Assembly (NCBI GenBank): GCA_942491665.1
Contig: CALOBR010000013.1
Location: 1-64,000, forward strand
Direction: 5' to 3'
Length of the DNA stretch: 64,000 bases
From: CAVQGZ01 sp942491665
GTDB taxonomy: Bacteria; Actinomycetota; Actinomycetes; Jiangellales; Jiangellaceae
The position numbers and the translations under genes were made by a program. Below are positions 42,238 through 50,601 of this stretch, piece by piece. Position 1 is the first letter of the stretch. Each line of letters starts with the position of its first letter. The notes beneath the pieces were generated by a model. The model searched no databases. It was not told where the DNA came from and worked only from the letters and a program-made list of their open reading frames with translations.

Positions 42238-43815
42238 TCAGAAGCGCTTGGCGCTCTGCTTAGCCAGCGACGTCGCGGTTGCGGCCTGCACAGCCTCGCC
42301 GTAGGTGACGATGCCGGCGGCGGCGAGCTCGTCGATCATGGCGACCAAGATCTCGGCTGTGACCAGAGCATCTCCGAGCGCGGTGTGCCGTCCGAGCACC
42401 GGGATCGAGTAGCGGCGCGCCAGGGCGTCCAGCGAGTGGTTCTCGCCATCGGCTGGGTGCAGCACCGCCGAGAGCAGCAGGATGTCGAGCACGCGGGCCG
42501 GCATCTGCGCCCCGGCGGCCTCCTCGACCGGGCGAAGGAACGCCAGGTCGAACGCGATGTCGTGGCCGACCAGCACCGTGTCGTCGGCGAATCGGGCAAT
42601 GTCCTTCAGCACGTCCGGCAGCGGTGAACGCCCAGCCACCATTTCGTTGGTGATGCCGTGCACCGAGGTGGCAACGGCCGGGATGCGTCGTCCCGGGTCG
42701 ACGAGCCGGTCGAACGTGTCGTCCTCGCGCACCCGAGCACGGTCGACCCGAACCGCGCCCATCGAGACGATCGTGTCGCCACCGCGCGGGTCGAGGCCGG
42801 TCGTCTCGGTGTCGAGAACCGTGTAGGCGAGGCTGCGCAAGTCGTCGCCGGCACCGGGGGCATGGGCGTCGAGGTCGAGCAGACGAAAGTCGTAGACGAC
42901 CGGACGCGGCGCCGCCCGGGCCGGCGCCGGCTCGGCCTCCACCGGCTCACCGATCGGCGACCTGCCTGGGCCGGGCCCACCCTCGCCGACCGCTTCCCGG
43001 CCGATGCCGTCTTGCCCGGCCCCGACCAGCCCGGCGCCTTCGTCGGTGTCGGCCGCCGCGAGCGCCGCGTCGCGGGCGGCCGCCCCCACGTCGGCTGGGC
43101 CGACCAGCACGAAGCCGGAGAACCGGCCCTGCTCGGTGACCGGGCCGACGCGAAAGTCGATCGTGGCGTCACCGCAGCGCACCGGTGCGTCGAGCCGTTC
43201 GCCGCGCAGCGCCCGCTTTACTGGAAGGGCCAGGTCGTCGCGGTCGAGGACGGAGAACAGCGAGCGGCCCACGCCCAAGAAGTTCTCGCGCCCACACGCG
43301 TGCCGGGCGGCCTCGTTGAGCAGCAGCACCAGCCCCTCCGGCGTGCAGACCAGCACCGGGTGGTCGAGGTCGGCCAGCACGGCGGCGAGCCGGTCGCGCT
43401 CGGCTGCCAGCTCGGTGCGCGCGGCGGCGACCCGTTCGTCGACGCTCTGCTCGGCCCGCTCGGCCCTCGTGGCCAGTGCGTTGATCGCGGCAGTCGCCTC
43501 GGTGTGCCCGTCGCTCGGCCCGTCGGCCTCGGCGCGGTGGGCGAGGTTCGCCGTGGCAGCGGTGCGGGCGGCAGCGGCGAGGCGACGAGCGGCCTGGTCG
43601 TGGGCCCGCAGGCCGCCGCGCATGATCCACCAGACCCCGCCCACGAGGACGATCAGGCCGAGGGCCAACGCCCACCACTCCGCTTTCGCAGCGTCGAGCA
43701 GGGTCTCGCGCGCCGCCGGGTCGAGGTCGAAGAAGATGACGGCGCCGGTGACCGCGGGCACGAGGGCAGCGAACCCCGCGATGAGCAAGGCCTTGCGGGT
43801 GACCGAGCGGCGCAT
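42238..43815 (-). CDS. Membrane-anchored PAS-exonuclease protein
   Basis: 525 residues. Two membrane helices near the N-terminus (ALLIAGFAALVPAVTGAVIFF and WWALALGLIVLVGGVWWIM), a HAMP-like and coiled segment (about 75-150), a PAS-like domain (LADLDHPVLVCTPEGLVLLLN), a Gly/Pro/Ala linker, then a DnaQ-type 3'-5' exonuclease: Asp335-Thr-Glu337 (LDTETTGLDPRGGD), LVGHDIAFDLAFL and HTALGDALVTAEI, a DEDDh set. The helices and PAS domain look like a histidine kinase whose output was replaced by a nuclease. GAGGAGGG precedes the ATG. Last gene of the six-gene operon, next to the nucleotidyltransferase. Function unknown. Confidence 0.82.
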   Translation of the reverse strand: MRRSVTRKALLIAGFAALVPAVTGAVIFFDLDPAARETLLDAAKAEWWALALGLIVLVGGVWWIMRGGLRAHDQAARRLAAAARTAATANLAHRAEADGPSDGHTEATAAINALATRAERAEQSVDERVAAARTELAAERDRLAAVLADLDHPVLVCTPEGLVLLLNEAARHACGRENFLGVGRSLFSVLDRDDLALPVKRALRGERLDAPVRCGDATIDFRVGPVTEQGRFSGFVLVGPADVGAAARDAALAAADTDEGAGLVGAGQDGIGREAVGEGGPGPGRSPIGEPVEAEPAPARAAPRPVVYDFRLLDLDAHAPGAGDDLRSLAYTVLDTETTGLDPRGGDTIVSMGAVRVDRARVREDDTFDRLVDPGRRIPAVATSVHGITNEMVAGRSPLPDVLKDIARFADDTVLVGHDIAFDLAFLRPVEEAAGAQMPARVLDILLLSAVLHPADGENHSLDALARRYSIPVLGRHTALGDALVTAEILVAMIDELAAAGIVTYGEAVQAATATSLAKQSAKRF

Positions 43816-43834
43816 CGTCCCTCCTCGTGCGGCC

Positions 43835-44797
43835 TCAGTTCTGCATGTCGGTTCGGAACCGTAGCGCCGTTGCCTGCTGAACTTCGCGGATCGCCTCAAG
43901 CGACGAGCGCAGCAGCCGCTCGTCGACCCACCGGACGCGGTTGGGGGGCACGAGGTCGGTCACCGGCTCGCCGGCGCGCGCGCAGCGCAGCTGGTTGGTC
44001 ATGCGAAGGCGGGTGAGGAGGGCGTGGGCCATCCCCAGGCGTCCGGCCGCACGGGCGCTGAGCTGGTCATCGGCCTCGGCGGCGGCCAGGCGCTCGCGGG
44101 TGCCGACGGCGGCGGAGGCAGCCGCCAGGCTGTAGGTGCGCGCGATCATCGTCAGCGGGGCGAGCCCGCCCTTCTTCAGGTCGATCTTGCCGCTGGACAG
44201 GCGCAGCCGGCCGAACGGGCCCAAGCCGGACGGGTACTTCACCGCCGACGAGGCGAGCCCTTGCAGCAGCCGGGCCGACCCCGCGGCGCTGACCATGATG
44301 TGTTGCAGCGACGACACGTCCAGGTCACCGGCGAGCGGGCGCAGGTCCAGAAAGACGTCGGCGTCGAGAAAGTCCTCCGGCTTCGGGTCGATGAACCGTT
44401 GCCGCAAGATGGCTTGCCACTCGCGCAGGCTGTAGCTCCACTTCGTGGCCATGTAGTCCCCGTCGCAGCGGCGCAGACCCGCCTCGTGCAGGCGTTCCAC
44501 CACGTGGACGGCCAGCTTGTCGCCGTAGGCCTTCGAGGCACCGTCGTCGTCGGCCAGCACGAGCGCGTTGTCCTGGTCGCTGGCCAGCGACGGCTCCCGA
44601 CGGGCGTGGCTGCCCAGAGCGAGCCAGGCGTAGGGCGCCGGCGGAGCGCCGAAACGGTCCTCGGCCTCGGCGAGCGCCTCGATGGTCACCTGGTCGTAGT
44701 GGTCGGCGAGCCCGGCCACCGCGTCCAGCGGGGCGAGGTCGGCGGCGAGCTTCTCCATCACGGCGAGCGTCTGCGCCGATGGCTGTGCCTGGATCAC
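43835..44797 (-). CDS. DUF294-type nucleotidyltransferase-like protein
   Basis: 320 residues. The nucleotidyltransferase core is LALGSHARREPSLASDQDNALVL, with Gly62-Ser63 and the metal Asp pair Asp74/Asp76, followed by the helical DUF294_C region. In many proteobacterial homologues this unit is fused to N-terminal cyclic-nucleotide and CBS domains; here it stands alone, with only a 55-residue helical lead. GTG start three bases after the symporter stop. The product nucleotide or modified substrate is unknown. Its constant partners are the exonuclease and symporter genes. Confidence 0.78.
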   Translation of the reverse strand: MIQAQPSAQTLAVMEKLAADLAPLDAVAGLADHYDQVTIEALAEAEDRFGAPPAPYAWLALGSHARREPSLASDQDNALVLADDDGASKAYGDKLAVHVVERLHEAGLRRCDGDYMATKWSYSLREWQAILRQRFIDPKPEDFLDADVFLDLRPLAGDLDVSSLQHIMVSAAGSARLLQGLASSAVKYPSGLGPFGRLRLSSGKIDLKKGGLAPLTMIARTYSLAAASAAVGTRERLAAAEADDQLSARAAGRLGMAHALLTRLRMTNQLRCARAGEPVTDLVPPNRVRWVDERLLRSSLEAIREVQQATALRFRTDMQN

Positions 44798-44800
44798 GTC

Positions 44801-46549
44801 TCAACGACCTCCTCGTCCGGTCAGGTTCGACCCCCGGTCGAGGTCGAGCGACTCCGGAGTGTGCAGGCGCACCATGATCCGCCGCACCCCCGGCGGGATC
44901 TCCCGCGGCGTCAGCAGCGACACGACCACCATGGTGGCGAACGCTAGCGGCATCGACCAGGCGGCCGGCTGGGCGAGCAGCGCCCCGCCCCATCCCTGCG
45001 ACGGCCCGACCAAGATGGTCACCAGCACCGCGGCGGCCGCCAGGCCGCCACCGACGACCAGCCCGGCCAGGGCACCGCTGGGCGTGAGGCGACGCCACCA
45101 GATGCCGAGAAGAAGCAACGGGCAGAAGGACGACGCGGCCACCGCGAAGGCCAGCCCGACCATGTTGGCGACGCCGAGGCTCTGCCCGGCCAGCGTGAGC
45201 AGCACTGGCACGGTCACTGCGATCACGGTGGCCAGCCTGAAGGTACGCCGCGGCGACCCCCCGCGACGGCCTAGGACGTCCTGGGACAGCACGCCCGCGA
45301 CCGAGACGACCAGCCCCGACGAGGTGGACAGGAACGCCGCGAACGCACCGGCGGCCACGACCGCGCCGAGCAGCTGCCCGCCGACCCCGGGCACCATCGC
45401 GGCAGGCAACGTCAGCACCACCGCGTCGCTGCGCCCGGTCAGCACCAGCTCCGGGGTGTAGATGCGCCCGAGGATCCCGTAGACCGGTGGCGCAAGGTAG
45501 AACAGCCCGACCAGCCCGAGCACCGTCAGGGCAGTTCGGCGGGCCGCCCGTCCGTCCGGGTTGGTGTAGAAGCGCACGAGAACGTGCGGCAGCCCCATCG
45601 TGCCGAAGAACAGCGCGATCATCAGGGAGTACACCCGGTACAGCGGTTCACTCTGCCCGTTCGAGAGTGGGTAGGCCCACTCTGAGCCGCTGAGCGCGGG
45701 CCGTCCGTCGACACCGGGCACCTGGGCGCCGGCCGGGAACACGAGCGTCGTGCCGGCGGCCACGTCGTACTCGGCGGGCGCCAGCACCGCGATGCCCGCG
45801 ATGCTCTCCCCGTCGAGGGTGCCGTCGACAACGACCTGCACGTCCTCCTCGATGATCAGCACGGCCTCGCTGCCCATGTCGACCGTCGTGGTCTCGGTGA
45901 ACTGCGGGGGAGGCTCGGCCAGCAGCTCGGGGCTGCCGTCGGCTCGCCAGGCCACGACGAGAAAGAACAGGGGGACGGCGATCGCGAACAGCTTGAGCCA
46001 GTACTGGAAGGCCTGGACGAGGGTGATGCTGCGCATGCCGCCGCCGGCCACCGCGACCAGCACGACGATGCCGACGACGAGCACGCCCACCCAGGTGGGT
46101 GCGCCGACCACGGCGCGCAGCGTCAGCCCGGCACCCTGCATCTGGGGCACGAGGTAGAGCCACCCGATGATGACGACGAGCGTGGTCGCCGCGGCGCGCA
46201 CCCGCCTCGACTGGAGCCGCCCCTGGGCGAAGTCAGGGATGGTGAAGGCGCCGGAGCGACGAAGCGGGGCCGCGACGAGGGCGAGCAGAAAGAGGTACCC
46301 GACCGTGTACCCGACGGGGTACCAGAGCATGTCGACGCCGCTGACCAGCACGAGCCCGGCGATGCCGAGAAAGCTGGCCGCCGAGAGGTACTCGCCGCCG
46401 ATCGCCGAGGCGTTGAGCCCGGGCGACACCGCGCGGGAGGCGACGTAGAAGTCGCTGGGGGTGCGGGACAGGCGGTTGCCGTACACGCCGACCAGCACCG
46501 CGGCCAGCACGGTGACGACGATGGCAACAAGCGCCGGACCCGAGCTCAT
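44801..46549 (-). CDS. Solute:sodium symporter, acetate/monocarboxylate type
   Basis: 582 residues with thirteen or fourteen helices. SDFYVASRAVSPGLNASAIGGEYLS and SFLGIAGLVLVSGVDMLWYPVGY match the ActP/MctC branch; GTMGLPHVLVRFYTNPDGRAARR and FAAFLSTSSGLVVSVAG are further SSS landmarks. Between helices 6 and 7 it has an insert of about 95 residues (from PPPQFTETTTVDMGSEAVL to LSNGQSEPLYR) predicted to lie outside the cell. Neighbouring acs makes acetate or pyruvate uptake likely. Its ATG overlaps the stop of the small membrane gene before it. Confidence 0.88.
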   Translation of the reverse strand: MSSGPALVAIVVTVLAAVLVGVYGNRLSRTPSDFYVASRAVSPGLNASAIGGEYLSAASFLGIAGLVLVSGVDMLWYPVGYTVGYLFLLALVAAPLRRSGAFTIPDFAQGRLQSRRVRAAATTLVVIIGWLYLVPQMQGAGLTLRAVVGAPTWVGVLVVGIVVLVAVAGGGMRSITLVQAFQYWLKLFAIAVPLFFLVVAWRADGSPELLAEPPPQFTETTTVDMGSEAVLIIEEDVQVVVDGTLDGESIAGIAVLAPAEYDVAAGTTLVFPAGAQVPGVDGRPALSGSEWAYPLSNGQSEPLYRVYSLMIALFFGTMGLPHVLVRFYTNPDGRAARRTALTVLGLVGLFYLAPPVYGILGRIYTPELVLTGRSDAVVLTLPAAMVPGVGGQLLGAVVAAGAFAAFLSTSSGLVVSVAGVLSQDVLGRRGGSPRRTFRLATVIAVTVPVLLTLAGQSLGVANMVGLAFAVAASSFCPLLLLGIWWRRLTPSGALAGLVVGGGLAAAAVLVTILVGPSQGWGGALLAQPAAWSMPLAFATMVVVSLLTPREIPPGVRRIMVRLHTPESLDLDRGSNLTGRGGR

Positions 46550-46923
46550 CGGCGGCTCACGATGCGCTCGAACTCGGCCTCGTTGCGCTCGGCCTGGCGC
46601 ACGTACCGCCAGCCGACGAGCAGAAGCAGCGGGTATACCGCAACGCCCAGCAGCAGCCACGGAAGGGGCACCGACCCGACGGTGAGCTCACCGATGCCGG
46701 CGTCGAGGCTGAAGACCACGGGAAGCATGGCTAGCGGCAAGATGGCCACCGCCAGCATCGCGAGGGCCAGACGCAGCTGGGTGCGCATCAGGGAGAGCAT
46801 GTAGCTCTCGCCCAACGAGGTCTGCTCGTCGATGTCGCGTCCGCCGCTCGCGCCGACGTCGGAGCGGGGCAGCGGCACCTGCCGCGACACCACGACCCGG
46901 CGTGGGCGCTCGGACTGGGTCAT
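46546..46923 (-). CDS. Small membrane protein accompanying the symporter
   Basis: 125 residues: a polar N-terminal third (RSDVGASGGRDIDEQTSLGE) and two membrane helices (LALAMLAVAILPLAMLPVVF and LPWLLLGVAVYPLLLLVGW), ending RYVRQAERNEAEFERIV. The position and shape match the DUF485-like subunits encoded before ActP-type symporters, although I cannot see a clear DUF485 sequence motif. It overlaps the genes on both sides by four bases. Confidence 0.75.
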   Translation of the reverse strand: MTQSERPRRVVVSRQVPLPRSDVGASGGRDIDEQTSLGESYMLSLMRTQLRLALAMLAVAILPLAMLPVVFSLDAGIGELTVGSVPLPWLLLGVAVYPLLLLVGWRYVRQAERNEAEFERIVSRR

Positions 46924-47708
46924 CCCGGCCGCTCCGTCGTGCTCGTCGCGCCGGTCGCGCTCGTATCGGCGGCGCCCGGGCGCACCTGGCGGATCAGCCG
47001 GTCGCGCAGCTCACGGGTGTGCCGGCGACTGACCTGGAGCACGTCCCCGCCGGCGACCTCGACCGTGCATCGTCCGCTCTCGGTGCGGATCTCGATGATG
47101 TGGGCGACCGCGACCAGGTGGCTGCGGTGGATGCGGACGAACCCCTCCGGCGTCCAGCGCTCCTCCAGCGTCGATAGCGGTACCCGCACCAGGTGGCTTC
47201 CCTCGGCGGTGTAGAGGCGGGCGTAGTCGCCCTGTGCCGCCGCGTAGCGGATGTCATTGCGCTGGATGAAGCGGGTCACCCCGCCGAGCTCCACCGGGAT
47301 CGTCTCGTCGGTCGCCTGCTCGGCCTCCGGGGCGGCGACCGAGCGGCGTGCCTCGATCACCCGGCGGACGGCCTCGCGCAGCCGTGTCTCGCGCACCGGT
47401 TTCATCACGTAGTCGACGGCCTTCACCTCGAAGGCGTCCACGGCGTGGTCGTCGTAGGCGGAGACGAACACAACCACCGGCGCCTGGCGGAACCGGCCGA
47501 GCACCCGGGCGAGGTCGAGCCCGGTCAGACCTGGCATGCGGATGTCGAGGAACACCGCGTCGACGGCAGTCTCCTGCAGCACGCGCAGCGCCCCAGCCCC
47601 GTCCGACGCGGTCTGCACGGTAGCCACCCGCGGGTCACGGCTGAGCTGGAACACCAGCTCGTCGAGGGCCGGCCGCTCGTCGTCGACGGCCAGAATCCGC
47701 AAGGTCAT
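46920..47708 (-). CDS. LytTR-family response regulator
   Basis: 262 residues: receiver domain with Asp9/Asp10 and phospho-acceptor Asp55 (DAVFLDIRMPGLTGLDLARV), Lys in VMKPVRE, then a LytTR DNA-binding domain (FIQRNDIRYAAAQGDYARL and FVRIHRSHLVAVAHIIEI). It should be activated by the LytS-type kinase encoded just upstream (ATGA overlap). In other bacteria LytS/LytTR pairs such as BtsSR and YpdAB sense pyruvate and switch on a monocarboxylate carrier; the co-encoded symporter suggests the same here (inference). Confidence 0.92.
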   Translation of the reverse strand: MTLRILAVDDERPALDELVFQLSRDPRVATVQTASDGAGALRVLQETAVDAVFLDIRMPGLTGLDLARVLGRFRQAPVVVFVSAYDDHAVDAFEVKAVDYVMKPVRETRLREAVRRVIEARRSVAAPEAEQATDETIPVELGGVTRFIQRNDIRYAAAQGDYARLYTAEGSHLVRVPLSTLEERWTPEGFVRIHRSHLVAVAHIIEIRTESGRCTVEVAGGDVLQVSRRHTRELRDRLIRQVRPGAADTSATGATSTTERPG

Positions 47709-48907
47709 GTCGGGGTCACTCCTACCGCGAACTTCGGGATCCTCAGGACGACCTTCGTGCCGGCGCCCTCCGCAGTTTCCACCACGAGCCCGTACCTGTC
47801 ACCGAACGCCATGCGCATCCGCTCGTCGACGTTCGCGAGGCCCACGTGGTCACCGCCCGCCCGGCCCATCAGGGTGCGGCGGACTTTCTCCGGGTCGATG
47901 CCCACGCCGTCGTCCTCGACGGAGATGACGCACTCGGCCCCCACATCCTCCGCCCGCACCGACACGTGCCCGACGCCGGTCTTGCCCTCCAGGCCGTGCC
48001 GCACGGCGTTCTCGACCAGAGGCTGCACGCACAGGAACGGGACGGTCACCGGCATCACCTCCGGGGCGATCCGCATCGTGACGTCCAGCCGGTCGCCGAA
48101 GCGGGCCTTCTCGAGCATCAGGTACTGCTCGATGGAGCGCAGCTCGTCGGCCAACGTCGTGAACTCACCATGGCGGCGAAAGGAGTAGCGCGTGAAATCG
48201 GCAAACTCCATCAGCAGCTCGCGCGCCCGGTCGGGGTCGGTCCGCACGAACGACGCGATCGCGGTGAGCGAGTTGTAGACGAAGTGCGGCGAGATCTGCG
48301 CGCGCAGCGCCCGCACCTCGGCCTCGGCAATCCGCGCTCGTGACCGGTCGAGCTCGGCGAGATCGAGCTGCCCGGAGACGAACCGTGCCACCTCCTCGGT
48401 CGCCCGGATGGTGATGGCGCCGGGCCGGGTGCGCTCGTAGGCGAGCAGGGCGCCCACCACCTGGCCGTCGGCCTGCAGCGGAGCGGCCACGGCGTAGCGG
48501 AGCACACCGACGGCACCGGCCAGCTGGTGGCTCTCCAGCAGCTCGCTGCGGTCGTTCTCCATGGCGCTCGCTGCGTGGCGCACGGCGCTCGGCGCACCAC
48601 TGTCGCCGATGCCGTCCCAGGCAAGCGTCTGGGTGCGGTCGGTGATGGCCATCGCCTCGGCACCCAGCAGCGAGCGCAGGTAACGCACGGAGTGCTCGGC
48701 CGACTCGACGTCCAGGCCCGAGCGCAGGGCCGGGGCGGCGCGGCTGGCGGTGTTGAGCGTGCGGTAGGTCGCAACGTCGGCCGGGTGGGACAGCTCGTTG
48801 CGTCCACCGAGCGCACGCGCGATGAGCAGCGTCACCACGATGGCGGCCGCGGCTGCGACGACCGCGAGCACCCACTCGCGCGGCATGAGGGCCGAACGTA
48901 CCCGCAT
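47705..48907 (-). CDS. LytS-type sensor histidine kinase
   Basis: 400 residues: one N-terminal membrane helix (EWVLAVVAAAAAIVVTLLIA), a GAF-like sensory domain (about 40-175), then the His_kinase domain with phospho-acceptor His208 in ISPHFVYNSL and the ATPase region (VQPLVENAVRHGLEGKTG, VEDDGVGIDP). Unlike BtsS or YpdA it lacks the multi-helix 5TM-LYT sensor, so the signal is probably cytosolic. ATG 48907 or 48886 may be the start; neither has a clear ribosome site. First gene of the operon that runs to the exonuclease. Confidence 0.88.
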   Translation of the reverse strand: MRVRSALMPREWVLAVVAAAAAIVVTLLIARALGGRNELSHPADVATYRTLNTASRAAPALRSGLDVESAEHSVRYLRSLLGAEAMAITDRTQTLAWDGIGDSGAPSAVRHAASAMENDRSELLESHQLAGAVGVLRYAVAAPLQADGQVVGALLAYERTRPGAITIRATEEVARFVSGQLDLAELDRSRARIAEAEVRALRAQISPHFVYNSLTAIASFVRTDPDRARELLMEFADFTRYSFRRHGEFTTLADELRSIEQYLMLEKARFGDRLDVTMRIAPEVMPVTVPFLCVQPLVENAVRHGLEGKTGVGHVSVRAEDVGAECVISVEDDGVGIDPEKVRRTLMGRAGGDHVGLANVDERMRMAFGDRYGLVVETAEGAGTKVVLRIPKFAVGVTPT

Positions 48908-48916
48908 CGGCGCGGA

Positions 48917-48922
48917 TACCGT
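48917..48922 (+). promoter_or_regulatory. -10 element of the 48929 gene, leaderless type
   Basis: TACCGT, six bases (ggcttc), then GTG. The whole gap to the divergent kinase gene is only 21 bases, so the promoters must interleave with the coding ends. Confidence 0.5.
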
Positions 48923-48928
48923 GGCTTC

Positions 48929-49642
48929 GTGATCCCTCTGACGCGTGCCACAGCGCTGCCGGGCATCGCCCAGGCGGCAGCGGCGACCCGCGACGCCATC
49001 GACGTCGTTCTTCGCCAGCGGTCCGTGCAGACCGGTGCGAGCACCTTGGCGCTGCGCTCGGCCGAGCACGGCGCCGCAGCGTCCGCCCGGCTGGAGGAGC
49101 CTGGAAAGCCTCTTTCCGACGACGACCCCGTGCTGCTCGGGGCGTTGCGAGCCACGCACGCGGCGGCCGAGCTGGCGACGTTGTGGCCGACGGCGCCGCT
49201 GCAGGTGCTGGCCCGGCTGCACCTGCTGGTGGCTGCCGACGTGGCTGATGCCGATGACCTGGGACGCCCGGCCGACACCACGTCCGCCCGTCGGCTTCAG
49301 TCGATGATCGCCGAGATCTCCCGGTCCGCCGGGCCGGGCCCCTCGGTGCCGTCCCTCGTCGTGGCGGCCGTCGTGCACGCCGAGGTGGCAGCGGCGTTCG
49401 AGCCGCTCGGCGGGGTGGTCGGACGGTCCGCTGAACGGGTCGTGCTGGTTGCGAGCGGCGTCGACCGCACTGGCGTGCTCGTTCCCGAGCAGGGGCACCT
49501 CGACGAGACCGACGGCTACCTCGCCGACCGCGCCCGGCTGCTCACCGGCACCGACGTGGCCGTGGCGACCTGGGTCGAGCGGTGCTGCCGGGCCTACACG
49601 GCGGGCGCGGAGGTCACCGCGCAGATGGTCGGGTCAGCCTGA
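48929..49642 (+). CDS. Conserved hypothetical helical protein
   Basis: 237 residues, rich in Ala and Leu, beginning VIPLTRATALPGIAQAAAATRD. Features are LRSAEHGAAASARLEEPGKPL, LGALRATHAAAELATLWPTAPLQVLARLHLLVA and a C-terminal half VVAAVVHAEVAAAFEPLGGVVG followed by LVASGVDRTGVLVPEQGHLD. I recognise no catalytic motif; the HPFxxGN signature of Fic proteins is absent, although the helical lead resembles Fic-associated domains. Homologues sit beside the HAD and ssd genes in several actinobacteria, as far as I recall. The 3' end overlaps the convergent HAD gene by nine bases. Confidence 0.7.
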   Translation: MIPLTRATALPGIAQAAAATRDAIDVVLRQRSVQTGASTLALRSAEHGAAASARLEEPGKPLSDDDPVLLGALRATHAAAELATLWPTAPLQVLARLHLLVAADVADADDLGRPADTTSARRLQSMIAEISRSAGPGPSVPSLVVAAVVHAEVAAAFEPLGGVVGRSAERVVLVASGVDRTGVLVPEQGHLDETDGYLADRARLLTGTDVAVATWVERCCRAYTAGAEVTAQMVGSA

Positions 49643-50473
49643 CCGTCGTGACATGAAGTACCAGGTGGCCGCGCCCGCCACGACGGCCGCCCCGGCCCCG
49701 GCCGCGATGGCCACCGTCCGGGAGCCGAACCGCTCGCTCATGGCACGACGGCGCAGGGCCACCGGCTGACTGAACACGAGCACCGGCCACCCGCGGGCAG
49801 CCGCCTCGCGACGCAGCGCCCGGTCGGGGTTGACCGCGTAGGGGTGCCCGACAGCCTCGAGCAGCGGCAGGTCGGTGACCGAGTCGGAGTAGGCGTAGCT
49901 GCGCGCCAGGTCGTAGCCCTCGGTCTCGGCGAGCCGGCCGATCGCCTCGGCCTTCGCCTCGCCGTAGAGGTAGGTGTGCATGGCACCGGTGTAGCGACCG
50001 TCCTGCACCTGCAAGGTGCTGCCGAGCGCCCGGTCGACGCCCAGCATGTCCCCGATCGGGGCCACCAGCTCGGCGCCGGAGGACGACACGATCACGACGT
50101 CGCGCCCTGCAAGGTGGTGCTCGCCGATCAGGGTGACGGCCTCGGCGTACACGATCGGGTCGACGATGGTGTGCAGGGTCTCGCCCACGATGTCGCGCAC
50201 CGTCTCGACAGGCCAGCCCACGATGAGCGACGACATGTACTCGCGCATGCGCTCCATCTGGTCGTGGTCGGCGCCGCCGACCAAGAACACGAACTGTGCG
50301 TACGCGCTGCGCAGCACAGAGCGGCGGTTGATGAGCCCGCCCCGGTAGAAGGGCCGGCTGAAGGCGAGTGCGCTGGAGCGGGCGATCACCGTCTTGTCGA
50401 GGTCGAAGAAGGCGGCCGAGCGGCGCACGGCGTGCTTCGGGGTCGACGTCACAGTCGAGTCGGGCTGGCTCAC
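49634..50473 (-). CDS. HAD-IB family phosphatase with C-terminal membrane helix
   Basis: 279 residues. The HAD nucleophile motif is AAFFDLDKTVIARSSALAF, motif II VVIVSSSGAELVAPIG, and the acidic motif YAYSDSVTDLPLLEAVGHPYAVNPD. It belongs to the SerB-like HAD-IB group that includes Rv3661, often called a phosphoserine phosphatase or CicA-like. A C-terminal helix (TVAIAAGAGAAVVAGAATWYF) with MSRRSG at the end would anchor it to the membrane. GTG start; TATCGT (50482-50487, minus strand) lies eight bases upstream, overlapping a GGGAGG ribosome site. Confidence 0.87.
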   Translation of the reverse strand: MSQPDSTVTSTPKHAVRRSAAFFDLDKTVIARSSALAFSRPFYRGGLINRRSVLRSAYAQFVFLVGGADHDQMERMREYMSSLIVGWPVETVRDIVGETLHTIVDPIVYAEAVTLIGEHHLAGRDVVIVSSSGAELVAPIGDMLGVDRALGSTLQVQDGRYTGAMHTYLYGEAKAEAIGRLAETEGYDLARSYAYSDSVTDLPLLEAVGHPYAVNPDRALRREAAARGWPVLVFSQPVALRRRAMSERFGSRTVAIAAGAGAAVVAGAATWYFMSRRSG

Positions 50474-50515
50474 GCCTCCCGACGATACGCAGTCCACAGG
50501 TCGACCGAGGTCGGC

Positions 50516-50531
50516 GTGTCGTCCCCAGCGC
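50516..50531 (+). promoter_or_regulatory. Shared 16-base element, copy 1 (upstream of ssd)
   Basis: gtgtcgtccccagcgc, about 70 bases before the ssd start, with cacagg 21 bases upstream (50495-50500). The same 16 bases and a similarly placed cacagg recur before the pilin gene. Confidence 0.45.
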
Positions 50532-50601
50532 GCATGCCCGCGCCCCTGGGGTCCCCTGGCTCGGGGAGGGTGGCAGCCGGTGAACCGTGGAGGTGCTGCG
50601 C

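Noticed and set aside
50491..50500. tccacag before ssd as a DnaA box and replication origin sign
   Set aside because: A single partial match to TTATCCACA; no cluster of boxes, AT-rich segment or dnaA/dnaN genes nearby.
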